In this document: one piece after another, positions 45,201 through 54,200 of the stretch
Numbering within the stretch: the stretch's first letter is position 1
Layout of the letters: each line of letters opens with the position of its first letter
Source: Gemmatimonadales bacterium
GTDB taxonomy: Bacteria; Gemmatimonadota; Gemmatimonadetes; Palauibacterales; Palauibacteraceae
Assembly: GCA_009838765.1 (NCBI GenBank)
Contig: VXQX01000068.1
Coordinates: 1 to 64,000 of the forward strand
Reading direction: 5' to 3'
DNA: 64,000 bases
Translations under genes and position numbers: made by a program
The notes under the pieces: model-generated
What the model was told of the DNA's origin: nothing
What the model saw: the letters and a program-made list of their open reading frames with translations, nothing else
Database searches by the model: none

Positions 45201-45425
45201 CTCCGTGAACGTGATGGCGGCGATCTCGTCCAGTCGGCAGCGGACCGCGGGCGGCGCGAGGGGCTCCCCCGTCTCCCCGTTCACGCCGAAGGGGAGGCCG
45301 AGCCGCCACATGATCTTCCCGACCACGGTGGTCGTCTTGCCCGTGCCGGCGTTGGCGACGAGCAGCGTGTCGTCCTCCGACCGGATCGCGCGCACCTGCT
45401 CCGGAGTCCACCGGATCTCAGCCAC
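42231..45425 (-). CDS. addA: AddA/RecB-type UvrD helicase-nuclease
   Basis: A 1064-residue protein from GTG 45425, which overlaps the addB stop by eight bases. It is a superfamily 1A helicase: Q-motif WTPEQVRAIR, Walker A ANAGTGKTTT at residues 24-33, Ia motif AAITFTEKAA, Walker B MLIIDEFQDTDFTQRD, III/IV LFLVGDPKQSIYRFRGAD, and VTLSTIHQAKGLEWPVVFL with LLYVVATRARDRLI late. The C-terminal ~280 residues hold a RecB-like nuclease with ALVIDFKTHD (Asp and Lys of the active site). With AddB it should resect double-strand ends for recombination and degrade foreign linear DNA. Confidence 0.9.
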   Translation of the reverse strand: MAEIRWTPEQVRAIRSEDDTLLVANAGTGKTTTVVGKIMWRLGLPFGVNGETGEPLAPPAVRCRLDEIAAITFTEKAAYDLKRQLRKRIEASSRADELRWEIDRASVGTIHSFCGELLREHALRLGIDPTFEILDEDEAWAEQDELIKTLLLDRLEEGNPAARSIVRRWKLTGWQHSKGAIGHVRNVVRDLRWRDRRYAGWLPTAPPPASDGTLDLFAPESSGLDVPAVKGLVPESEEKDDAALEICSQLVELALEARTRWDAWLQEENRRDFDSLVLGAADLLLGPDGAAALAAIRDRYRMLIIDEFQDTDFTQRDIAFAIGRGIERPQLFLVGDPKQSIYRFRGADISVWNAVADDFAERGEILDLPRNFRSAPPIVDFVNVVSRASMDETGDALADEELPSRIDYADLVAGVDGHEQAGVEWIPARGKNVAERRESEAGRIASRILASVGRDEVRDPDTGALRPVAFRDIALLYRARTGLEHFETALKRCGIPYFVAGITHLGERQEILDVLNALRLIGNERDDLRAFGYLRSPFVGLRDETIARIRLLQRGGPLLRQAKRWLEEGEWPEAPDHPQLAEIERRALEDGLSVLEDLRQLAPRLALDEVIEELLERTGYRLHVLLMEGAEEVLANLQSLIHFAESHRAHDLSTFFEVWDRSTNRDIGLPQAPLYSKDDDVVTLSTIHQAKGLEWPVVFLVGVDRRLWSPPTNEFWSDPDLGPFFCLKASDRGVRGNRILRREELEATAEEARLLYVVATRARDRLIIVGPRDGGKGYDRWLAHGEAEVRSHADTPAVPRTSRPPTLEWLDRYETATPPALIQPLPEPPLRWTRSATELMLLEEDPEEWERRYRHGALAPWHFAPEASAEKAGLPALVRGQIIHGALERLEAEAEIARVVEETIGSLDEPELEAMLRPGSEYREQLEEEIRRVAASDEWAWYTEGELGRDYWKELTFTHLVGARDWRFGAFDLYRRLAGPGPGPGPAPSRLAGALGLDDGLDALVIDFKTHDITAAHAPRAARSYRIQADVYRAAASSMAGRVAVGLHFTHPNALVPMPGEPPA

Positions 45426-48400
45426 CGGCGCCCTCCCCGCGATCCCGGATGTCGCCTCCGAAGTTGTTCCCGAAATCGTTGAAGCGGTGGCCCTCCGTGA
45501 GCCGGGCGTGATTGCGGCGGATCTCCGGCCCGGGATCCCAGAACTCCCAGCCGCCCTTCCACGACGCGACACACTCGAAACAGCCGCTCCGCACTCGGGC
45601 GGGGATCGTGAGCGCGAGCGACAGGGCTCGCTCGTACCTCGCCGAGCCGAAGTCGACCTTGCCCCCGTTCAGCGGTTTCCCCGGCTTCCTGATGGCCCGA
45701 TAGCGGCTGGATCCCATCTCGTAGCCGCGGTCGGCCAGCACCTGCGTGTAGAGGACGCCCTGGAGCGCCGTTGCATCGTCGAAGCTCGGCGCGCCGGGGA
45801 TCCGGCTGCTCTTGTAGTCGAGCACGTGATGGACACCGGCCCCCGCCCCCACCTGATCCACCCGGTCGATGCTGCCGCGGAGGCGCAGGCGCGATACCCG
45901 CCCCCGCACATCTTCGCCCTCCACGAACGTCCGATCGTCGTCCCAACCGAATCGCAGTTCGGTGTGGACGGGGCGTTCGCCGTCCTCCGACATGTGTACG
46001 AGTTCCCAGGCGATGTAGTCTCGCACCCCCGTCGCGATCCCTTCGCGGGTCTGCTCCCAGAGGGCGGCGACGCCGAGCCACTCGCCCTTCGCCGCGCGTT
46101 CGGCGCATACCTCCTCGGAGATCTCCGCGAGGCGGTGCTCGGCGGGGCCGGCGAGGGAGGTCGGAAGCCGATCCATGACTTCGGCGTAGAATCGCTCGAG
46201 TATCTCGTGCGCCACGCTGCCGAAGGTGAGCGGCGTCGTCTCCTCCTCCGCCTCCTCCACACCTTCGAGTCGGAGCAGGCGTTCGATGAAGAAGGTGAAG
46301 GGGGACCGTGCGTAGGCTTCGAGCTGGCCCGCTGACCACGGGTAGTCGTCGTCGTAGCGGCGCTCCAGCTCCCGCAGTACGTCGGGGTCGCGCAGGTGGC
46401 CGTTCCACGGGTTCGGGCGAAAGGCGGGGTGCAGAACGCTGGCGTCGCTCGATGGCGGCGCGGGCAGGAGGAATCCGGGATAGCGCTCGAGCCCGGGGCC
46501 GCGATGGGTCTCGGCCGCGGCCGCCACGATCGCGCGCGAGAGGCGTCCGGGGCGGGCCGGGGCGATGCGGGGTCGCTCCGTCGAGTCGGGGGCTCCGAGC
46601 GTACGGTACAGGGAGAAGGCAGCCCGCCGATCGGCTTCCGCCGGCGTCATGGGCTCTCCGTCGTCCGACGGGCGCCGGACTCTGGGCAATTCGGCCGCGT
46701 CCTCGTGTGGGGGGACCATGAGCGACGGAAGGAGCGGCGTGCCCCCCGCGTCGGTGGTGCGGTAGCTGATGCAGACCGGGCCAGCCTGCTGCGTGACCGC
46801 GCGCCACAGCCCGCGCTCGCGGCGCAGCGTCTCGTCCCGGTGGGCCAGCGGCAACCCGAGGGCCGCGAGGCGGCGGCGCTCCGTGTCCGTGAACACGCCC
46901 GTGGCGCCCCCCGCGCGGGGGAACTCGCGGTCGTTCGCATGCACGACGAAGGTGTGGGCGAAGGGCACGAGCGCGGCGTCGTGCGCCTCCAGCACCTGGA
47001 CACCCTTCTGTCCGGGCGTCGAGAGTACGAGTTCGTTCGCCTGCAACAGCTTGCCGAGCAGCGCGTGCCACCCCGCCGGCGGGAGCGGGTCGTCCGGGTG
47101 GTCGAGCTCCCTCCACTCCCGCAGCAGTCGTTCCAGGAGAAGGATTCCGCGCTGGTCGGAGCGCACGACCTCCCACCGTTCCTCGACCGGGTCGCACACG
47201 CGGCGCCTCAGCCGGAACACGCCGCGATCCTCCCTGAGGAGCGCGAGCGTGAGGTCGATCCAGTCCGCCTCGGAGCGGGCGTCGGCGAGCGGGTCGAGCA
47301 CCTCCCGCAAGGCGCCAAAGGCCTCGATGTCCTTCTCCACACGATCGAGGAAGAGCCCCCGTCTGCGGACCTCGCGCGCCCTATTCTCGACGAGCGGACG
47401 CAACTGCTCGAGGGCGCCGGTCCAGCTCTCGAGCCCCACCACGCGCCGGAGCGCCGCGATGGCGTCGATGCTGCGCAGATCGACGCGCGTGTCGAAGTAG
47501 GGGTGCGCGAGGAGGGCGCGCAGAGATCGGTAGTCCCAGTTCCGCCCGGCGCCCCGCAGCACGAGCAGGAGCGCTCTGAGCGCCGGGATCTCGTCCAGCG
47601 GCGTCCGGATGCGGGCCGTGGCGGAGACGCCCGCCCGCCGCAACGCCCGGTACGCGCGGTGTGTGTTCTCGCGACCGGACCTCGCGACGACGGCGACCTG
47701 ATGCGGTTCTGCCGTCCCCGCCACCAGAATCTCCTTGACCTGCCGTGCCACCCAGGCCATCTCGCGCGCGGCATCCGGCACCGGCTGCACGGTCACCGGC
47801 CCGGCCCCGGCCCCGGCACCTTCGCCACCATCTTCGCCACCATCGCGGGAGACGCCGATCACCTCGATTCGGGTCGCCAGCGTATCGAAGAACGGATCCG
47901 GTTCAGACTCCCGCGGAAGGTAGAGATGGACGTCCACCTCCTCCTGCCGGGAGAGGGCCTCGAGCATGCGGCGGCGCGTGCGGGGGCTCGCGATGCTGTA
48001 CACGTGCAACTCCCGCGCGCCACCGATGGCCGCAGCCAGCCCATCCGCCTCGATCCGCTCCGCGATGCGGGCATTCACCGAGCGCCGGTCGAGAAACCCG
48101 CGCTTCTCGAGCGAATCGAGGTACGCGCGGTAGACCTCTACGGCCCATCGGTTGCGGCGTCGTGCGAAGTCGTCACCCCCCAGCCGATCCAGCGCCCGTT
48201 CGAGCCGCTCCGGCGACACGCCCTCCGGCAGCAGGTCGCCGAACAGCCGGTCGAGCATGTGTCCGCGGATCACGCCGTCGCCCCGGCCGGGCTCCCGCCC
48301 GAGGATCCGCCGCCCCTCCCGCGCCGCGTGCCGGCTCACCAGCCGGCGGCGCGTGAGGAGCCCGACGGACTTCTCCCGGATGCCGAAGCGGTCGGTCAAC

Positions 48401-48618
48401 TCCCCGAACAGCGTGACGGGGGGATCGAGCCACCCGGGGAGCCCACGTTCATGCGCGGCCTCGAACAGGAGATCCCGCAGGTTTCGGTGGTTGAGCCAGA
48501 TCCACGCGCGCGCGCCCGTGCCCGACTCGGCCGGTGCGGCGGCCTCCGCCAGAAAACGGTCGACGCACCCCTCCCACAGTGGGGCCGCCGCCGGCGCTCG
48601 CACTACGTTGAGAGGCAC
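45418..48618 (-). CDS. addB: AddB-type nuclease/inactivated helicase partner
   Basis: A 1066-residue protein from GTG 48618. The N-terminal and middle parts look like a degenerate helicase (GARAWIWLNHRNLRDLLFE, QVAVVARSGRENTHRAYRAL, FVVHANDREFPR) with no intact Walker A. The C-terminal PD-(D/E)XK nuclease reads TFGSVAHEILERFYAE, then LRGSIDRVDQ and HHVLDYKSSR with the Asp-x-Lys pair. The iron-sulphur Cys that usually precedes the PF.YF segment is a Ser here (YARSPFTFFIERLL); only CFECVASW offers a later CxxC. The overlap with addA implies a complex. Nuclease activity appears intact. Confidence 0.82.
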   Translation of the reverse strand: MPLNVVRAPAAAPLWEGCVDRFLAEAAAPAESGTGARAWIWLNHRNLRDLLFEAAHERGLPGWLDPPVTLFGELTDRFGIREKSVGLLTRRRLVSRHAAREGRRILGREPGRGDGVIRGHMLDRLFGDLLPEGVSPERLERALDRLGGDDFARRRNRWAVEVYRAYLDSLEKRGFLDRRSVNARIAERIEADGLAAAIGGARELHVYSIASPRTRRRMLEALSRQEEVDVHLYLPRESEPDPFFDTLATRIEVIGVSRDGGEDGGEGAGAGAGPVTVQPVPDAAREMAWVARQVKEILVAGTAEPHQVAVVARSGRENTHRAYRALRRAGVSATARIRTPLDEIPALRALLLVLRGAGRNWDYRSLRALLAHPYFDTRVDLRSIDAIAALRRVVGLESWTGALEQLRPLVENRAREVRRRGLFLDRVEKDIEAFGALREVLDPLADARSEADWIDLTLALLREDRGVFRLRRRVCDPVEERWEVVRSDQRGILLLERLLREWRELDHPDDPLPPAGWHALLGKLLQANELVLSTPGQKGVQVLEAHDAALVPFAHTFVVHANDREFPRAGGATGVFTDTERRRLAALGLPLAHRDETLRRERGLWRAVTQQAGPVCISYRTTDAGGTPLLPSLMVPPHEDAAELPRVRRPSDDGEPMTPAEADRRAAFSLYRTLGAPDSTERPRIAPARPGRLSRAIVAAAAETHRGPGLERYPGFLLPAPPSSDASVLHPAFRPNPWNGHLRDPDVLRELERRYDDDYPWSAGQLEAYARSPFTFFIERLLRLEGVEEAEEETTPLTFGSVAHEILERFYAEVMDRLPTSLAGPAEHRLAEISEEVCAERAAKGEWLGVAALWEQTREGIATGVRDYIAWELVHMSEDGERPVHTELRFGWDDDRTFVEGEDVRGRVSRLRLRGSIDRVDQVGAGAGVHHVLDYKSSRIPGAPSFDDATALQGVLYTQVLADRGYEMGSSRYRAIRKPGKPLNGGKVDFGSARYERALSLALTIPARVRSGCFECVASWKGGWEFWDPGPEIRRNHARLTEGHRFNDFGNNFGGDIRDRGEGAGG

Positions 48619-48698
48619 CCGTCAGGTTCCGGATGAGTCGATGGTTCACTCCTCGGCGTGGAATTCAAGCCCGACGGTTGTCACGAACGGCTGTCGCG

Positions 48699-49655
48699 TC
48701 AAGCGGCGAACGAGGCCGTGAAAGAGTTTCGGGCGAGCGTTTGGATGTCGTCGGTCGAGAGGTCGACGGCCTCGGCGACCCGCCGGAAGTTCTCGTTGAT
48801 GTAGCCGCCGAAGTAGGCCGGGTCGTCGGAGTTCACGGTCGCGAGGAGGCCGAGGTCCAGCATGCGCTTGATCGGGTGGGCGGCGAGGTCATCCACGACG
48901 CGGAGTTCGAGGTTCGACAGCGGGCATACCGTGAGCGGGATCCGGTCCTCGCGCAGGCGGGCCACCAGGGCGTCGTCCTCCAGGGCGCGGTTGCCGTGGT
49001 CGATGCGCTCCACGCCGAGGATGTCGAGCGCTTCCCACACGTACTCCGGCGGACCCTCCTCCCCCGCGTGGGCAACGAGCCGGAGGCCCATGTCGCGCGC
49101 CGCCTCGAACACGCGCGCGAACTTCGAGGGCGGGTGGCCGACCTCGCTCGAATCCAGACCCACGCCCAGCAGCCGGTCCCGGCACGGTTCCGCGGCCTCG
49201 AGCGTCTCGAACGCCTCCGTCTCGGTGAGGTGTCGCAGGAAACAGAGGATGAGGGAGACGCTCACGCCGCGCTCCCTTGAGCAGTCGCTGGCCCGCTCGA
49301 GGCCGTCCATCAGCGCTCGCAGCGATACGCCGCGTGCGGTGTGCGCCTGCGGGTCGAAGAACATCTCGACGTGGACGACGTTGTCCGCGGCCGCCCGCCG
49401 CAGGTAGGCGTCGGCGAGCGCGAAGAAATCGTCCTCCGTCCGCAGGACGCTCATCCCCTCGTAGTAAAGGTCGAGAAACTCCTGGAGGTTGCGGAACGAA
49501 TAGGCCCGGCGGACCTCGTCGACATCGCCGTAGGGCAGCGACACCCCGTTCCGGCGGGCGAGGTCGAACATCATCTCCGGCTCCAGCGAGCCTTCGACGT
49601 GGATGTGGAGTTCCGCCTTGGGCGTGTTCCGGATGACTTCGTTCAGGTTCGGCAT
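48699..49655 (-). CDS. Adenine deaminase (adenosine deaminase family)
   Basis: A 318-residue zinc enzyme that begins at ATG 49655 (MPNLNEVIRNTPKAELHIHV). The metal and catalytic residues are in HIHVEGSLEP, HAGEEGPPEYVWEAL (His, then Glu), RIDHGNRALED and TVNSDDPAYFGGYI (double Asp). The HAGEEGPPEY stretch is characteristic of the bacterial adenine-deaminase branch rather than true adenosine deaminases, which read HAGE with other residues. It converts adenine (or adenosine) to hypoxanthine (or inosine). It lies on the addB strand with an 80-base gap and diverges from the symporter gene. Confidence 0.85.
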   Translation of the reverse strand: MPNLNEVIRNTPKAELHIHVEGSLEPEMMFDLARRNGVSLPYGDVDEVRRAYSFRNLQEFLDLYYEGMSVLRTEDDFFALADAYLRRAAADNVVHVEMFFDPQAHTARGVSLRALMDGLERASDCSRERGVSVSLILCFLRHLTETEAFETLEAAEPCRDRLLGVGLDSSEVGHPPSKFARVFEAARDMGLRLVAHAGEEGPPEYVWEALDILGVERIDHGNRALEDDALVARLREDRIPLTVCPLSNLELRVVDDLAAHPIKRMLDLGLLATVNSDDPAYFGGYINENFRRVAEAVDLSTDDIQTLARNSFTASFAA

Positions 49656-49772
49656 GGCTTGCGTCTGGTGGCCTCTCGTCACGACGGGGTAGGTTGGATC
49701 GTCGAACTCATGCAGGGCCAGCCCACGGGCTGCCAGGCCCCTGCCCGGATAACGCCCGACTGGACACGTCCC

Positions 49773-51158
49773 ATGAGCCAACCCCGCGACACCTGGAGTT
49801 CGAACGTCGGTCTCGTGCTGGCCGCGACCGGCAGCGCGATCGGCCTCGGCAACCTGTGGAAGTTCCCGTTCATCACGTGGGAGAACGAGGGGGGCGCCTT
49901 CGTCCTCGTATACCTCGTCTGCATCGTCGCCGTGGGCCTGCCGATCATGATGGCGGAACTTCTCATCGGGCGCAGGAGCCAGAAGAGCGCGGTCGGGGCG
50001 CTCAAGGAGGCGGCCGGCCCGTGGTGGGGCGTCGTCGGCGGATGGGGCGTGCTCGCGGGGTTCATCCTCCTCAGCTACTACACCGTCATCGCGGGCTGGT
50101 CGCTGTACTACTTCGCCCAGTCCCTCGGCTGGACGTTCGGCGGCTATCCCGCCGGGATGGCGGCGGGCGACCTGTTCAACGAGCAGGTGGGCAACGCCGG
50201 CCTGCAGCTCGCGCTCTCCCTCAGCTTCAGCGTCGCCACGATCGCGGTGGTCTACTTCGGCGTGAGCAAGGGGATCGAGCGGATCGCCCGCATCTTCCTC
50301 CCCATCCTGTTCGGCATCCTCCTCCTCCTCCTGGTCAGCGCACTGGGGATGAGCGGGTCGGGGGAAGCGCTGCGCTTCATCTTCCGCGCCAACTTCTCGG
50401 AGCTGGAGATGAGCGGCGTCCTCGAGGCGCTGGGACACTCCTTCTTCACCCTCTCCATCGGGATGGGGGCGATGATCACCTACGGCTCCTACATTTCGCG
50501 CAAGCAATCGATCGTGAAGGCGTCGGGGGCGATCGTGGCGCTCGACACGCTGATCGCGCTCGTGGCGACGATGATCATGTTCTCCGTCATCTTCTCGGTG
50601 GCGGGGATGAGCGACCAGGTGAGCGGTTCGCCGGTGGGGATGCTCTTCATCTCGCTGCCGGAACTGTTCTACACCGCGGTGCCGTTCGGCGTCGTGCTGG
50701 GGCCGCTCTTCTACGTGCTCGTCGCGCTGGCCGCGCTGACCTCGACGATCTCCCTCCTCGAGGTCGTGTCGAGCTACGTCATCGATGAGCACCGCATCCC
50801 TCGACACAAGGCGACGGTCCTCTGCGGCGCGGCGATCTTCGTGTTCACGATCTTCGCGGCGCTCTCGTTCACGGGCACGCCGTTCCTCGCCACGCTGGAG
50901 ATCTTCGCGGGCAAGGTGGGCTGGTTCTCGACGGTCGACCATTTCGTGTCGAACTGGATGCTGCCGACGGGCGGGTTCGCGATAACGCTCGCCGCGGGCT
51001 GGTTCATGACCCGGAACGCGACGGAGCGGGAACTGGTGGACGGCACGGAGCCGCGCTGGTTCCGCTACGGGGCCTGGCGCTTCTTCATCCGCTGGGTGGC
51101 GCCGCTCGCGGTGGGGGCGATCATCGTCGCCGTCATCCTGGGCCGCGACTTCAGCTGA
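49773..51158 (+). CDS. Neurotransmitter:sodium symporter family transporter
   Basis: A 461-residue LeuT-fold transporter from ATG 49773; an upstream open frame to 49341 is antisense to the deaminase. TM1 holds the sodium and substrate signature LVLAATGSAIGLGNLWKFPF. TM6 region FFTLSIGMGAMITYGSYIS and TM8 VALAALTSTISLLEVVSSY are also family-typical. About eleven hydrophobic segments can be counted. It imports an amino acid or related amine with sodium; the bacterial paralogues are often Trp, Tyr, Leu or Ala carriers, and the substrate is not readable. Confidence 0.92.
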   Translation: MSQPRDTWSSNVGLVLAATGSAIGLGNLWKFPFITWENEGGAFVLVYLVCIVAVGLPIMMAELLIGRRSQKSAVGALKEAAGPWWGVVGGWGVLAGFILLSYYTVIAGWSLYYFAQSLGWTFGGYPAGMAAGDLFNEQVGNAGLQLALSLSFSVATIAVVYFGVSKGIERIARIFLPILFGILLLLLVSALGMSGSGEALRFIFRANFSELEMSGVLEALGHSFFTLSIGMGAMITYGSYISRKQSIVKASGAIVALDTLIALVATMIMFSVIFSVAGMSDQVSGSPVGMLFISLPELFYTAVPFGVVLGPLFYVLVALAALTSTISLLEVVSSYVIDEHRIPRHKATVLCGAAIFVFTIFAALSFTGTPFLATLEIFAGKVGWFSTVDHFVSNWMLPTGGFAITLAAGWFMTRNATERELVDGTEPRWFRYGAWRFFIRWVAPLAVGAIIVAVILGRDFS

Positions 51159-51262
51159 CGGAGCAGGAGGTGCGGGGCGCGCGACGACCGGATCCGGAGG
51201 ATTCTCCGGATTGAGGGGCCGCCACCCTCCCGTCAACGGATCAGAGCGTGTCGGGAGGAACC

Positions 51263-54200
51263 ATGCTGAAGTCATCCCCGGCTCGACGGAACCTCGGGGC
51301 TGGGCGAGCGGCAGTCGCTTTGGGTCTCCTGGCGGTGCTTTCCTGCGGGGGCGACACGACTGAGCCGGATCCCGTTCGGCCGCCGCCCACTCGGCCAGCC
51401 CCCCCGGCTGCGGTCGCGGTCACTCCGCAGGCCATCGAGTTCACTGCGCTGCGCGACACCGCGCGGCTTCTGGCGGAGGTTCGGGACGCGAACGGACGGG
51501 TCGTCGCTGGCGCGGTTGTCGCCTGGGCCTCGAGCGACACGGCCGTAGCGACCATAGCCGCTTCCGGACTCGCCGTTGCCGCGGGAAACGGCTCGGCGAC
51601 GCTTACCGCCTCGGCGGGCGCGGCCTCCGGTAGCGCCGCCGTGACCGTGGCCCAACGGATCGCGGCAGTCGTGGTGTCACCCGCGGCCGATACGCTCGTC
51701 AAAGGCGAGACGCTCAGGCTCTCGGGGGAGGCGCAGGACGCAAACGGCTACGCGGTGGCAGGGACGACGCTCGCGTGGGCGTCGAGTGACACAACCGTAG
51801 CCGTCGTGGACGGTGCCGGAGCCGTGACCGGGCTCGCGGCGGGACGGGCCGATATCACGGCCGCGGCGGCCGGGCTGATGGGAAGCGCGGAGCTGACGGT
51901 CTTACGGCCTGCACCGGCCATCGTGCTCGTAACCCCCGGAGAGGCCGAACTCACCGCGCTCGGGGACACGATTCGACTGTCGGCAGAGGTTCTTGACCAG
52001 ATCGGGCGGCCCCTGGTCGACGTCGATGTGTCCTGGACCAGCGGGGACTCCGCGGTCGTATCCGTCGATTCGACGGGGTTGGTCAGGGCGACGGGCCCGG
52101 GGACCGCCGCGGTCGCCGCAGCAGCCGGCGCCGTCTCGGGAGAGGCTCGGCTGTCCGTGATGCAAGCGGCGTTTTCCGTGACGGTGTCCCCTCCTTCACG
52201 AAGCGTCGCTCCCGGGGACACGGCGCGACTCATCGCCTCGGCCACGGACGCCAACGGCCACCCTCTGAGGGGCGTGGTCTTCGACTGGTCATCGAGCGAC
52301 GTCACCATCGCCTCGGTCGACGGCTCGGGGCTGGTGCGCGGCGTGTCCGAGGGCTCCGCGACCATCACGGCCGAAGCGGGGGAAGCCTCCGGAGCCTCGG
52401 AGATCACGGTGGCCAGCCCGGATCGGGCCGTGCTGGGCGTGCTCTATGAAGTCATGGGCGGCACGGCGTGGCGGAACAGCGACAACTGGCTCACGGACCT
52501 GCCCCTGGGGGAATGGTATGGAGTTGAGGTCGACAGCCACGGGCGCGTCACACATCTGAGCCTCGACGACAACGGTCTGACGGGAGCGATCCCCGCCGAG
52601 ACCGCCCGGCTCTCCCAATTGCGACAACTGAGGCTCTCGCGCAACGGGTTGGAGGGCTCCATCCCGCCCGAACTTGGAAGTCTGGCCGAGCTGACCCTTC
52701 TTCAGCTCCCGTACAATGGCCTGACGGGCTCCATCCCGCCCGAATTGGGCAGTCTCAAGAGCCTCACGGGCCTCCTGCTCCAAAGCACCAATCTGTCCGG
52801 GCCCATCCCTCCCGAACTCGGGCAGCTCTCTCGATTGACCCGGTTGTGGCTCTTTTCCAACTCGCTGACGGGTTCCATACCGCCGGCGCTCGGCGGCCTC
52901 GCGAGCCTGACATCTCTCCGGGTGTCGGGCAACAACCTCACGGGTTCCATGCCGCCGGAACTGGCGTCGCTCGGGGCGTTGACGCAGCTCCGATTCGAGG
53001 AGAACGCGGGCCTCTGCGCGCCCGGCACGGTCGAATTCGTGACCTGGCTGCGAGCGGTGTCACACACGGGGCCTTTCTGCAACGAAGCCGACATGGCCAC
53101 GCTGCGCGCCCTCTACGATGCCGCGAACGGCGCGAACTGGGCGGACTCGGAGGGCTGGCTCGACGGGCCGGCCCTCGGCGAGTGGCACGGAGTCGATGCC
53201 GACTCGACCGGCCGGGTGTTGAGACTGGATCTGGCGGAGAACGGGCTCGTCGGGAGCCTGCCGCCGATGCTCGGTACGTTGGTGCGACTGACGACTCTGC
53301 GCATCGGCGGCAACGCGCTCTCCGGCCGCCCGCCCCTCGGTCTGGCCGGCCTGTCGCTCCGTGAATTCCACTATGCGGATACCGAGCTGTGTGCGCCCGC
53401 CGGGGCTTCGTTTCAAGCCTGGCTGAACGCTGTTCCGTCGCTGGAGGCCACGGGTCTCGAATGCACGGCGCTGTCCGACCGCGAGATCCTCGAGATCGTG
53501 TACGAAGCGATGCATGGGGCGGGCTGGCGACGGAGCGGCAACTGGCTGACCGACGCTCCCCTGGAGGAATGGTACGGAGTCGAGGTCAACGAGCGGGGTC
53601 GCGTCTCGGGTTTGACCCTCGGGTACAACGACCTGGCGGGACCGATCTCTCCGGAAATCGGGGAATTGACCGATCTCGTAACGCTCAATCTTGGAGGAAA
53701 CTGGCTTCCGGGGCGCATTCCGAGCGCCCTCGGCAAGCTCGTCAATCTGACGCGGCTGCGTCTTTCCCAGAACTCCCTGGCGGGGCTCATCCCGCCCGAA
53801 CTGGGTGAGCTTGCAAAGCTGAGACAGTTGTGGCTGTTCGATAACAACCTCACGGGAGCCATCCCGCCCGAACTGGGCAATATGACCGAGCTTTCAGTTC
53901 TCTCGATCGCCAACAACCGACTGACGGGAAGCATTCCGCCCGAACTCGGTCTTCTGTCCAACCTCTCGACTCTGGGGCTCTCCTCCAACGGACTCGACGG
54001 CACCATACCGCGCGCACTCGGGGACCTTGTCAGCCTGTCGTCCCTCAACCTCTTCAACAACCGCCTGACCGGCGCCATACCGGCCGACCTGGGCCGCCTG
54101 AGCGTCCTGAAACGGTTGCAACTCTCCGGGAACGAACTCGACGGGCCCATACCGGCTGAGCTGGGCGATCTCACCCGAGTGGAGACGCTGCAGCTCTCCC

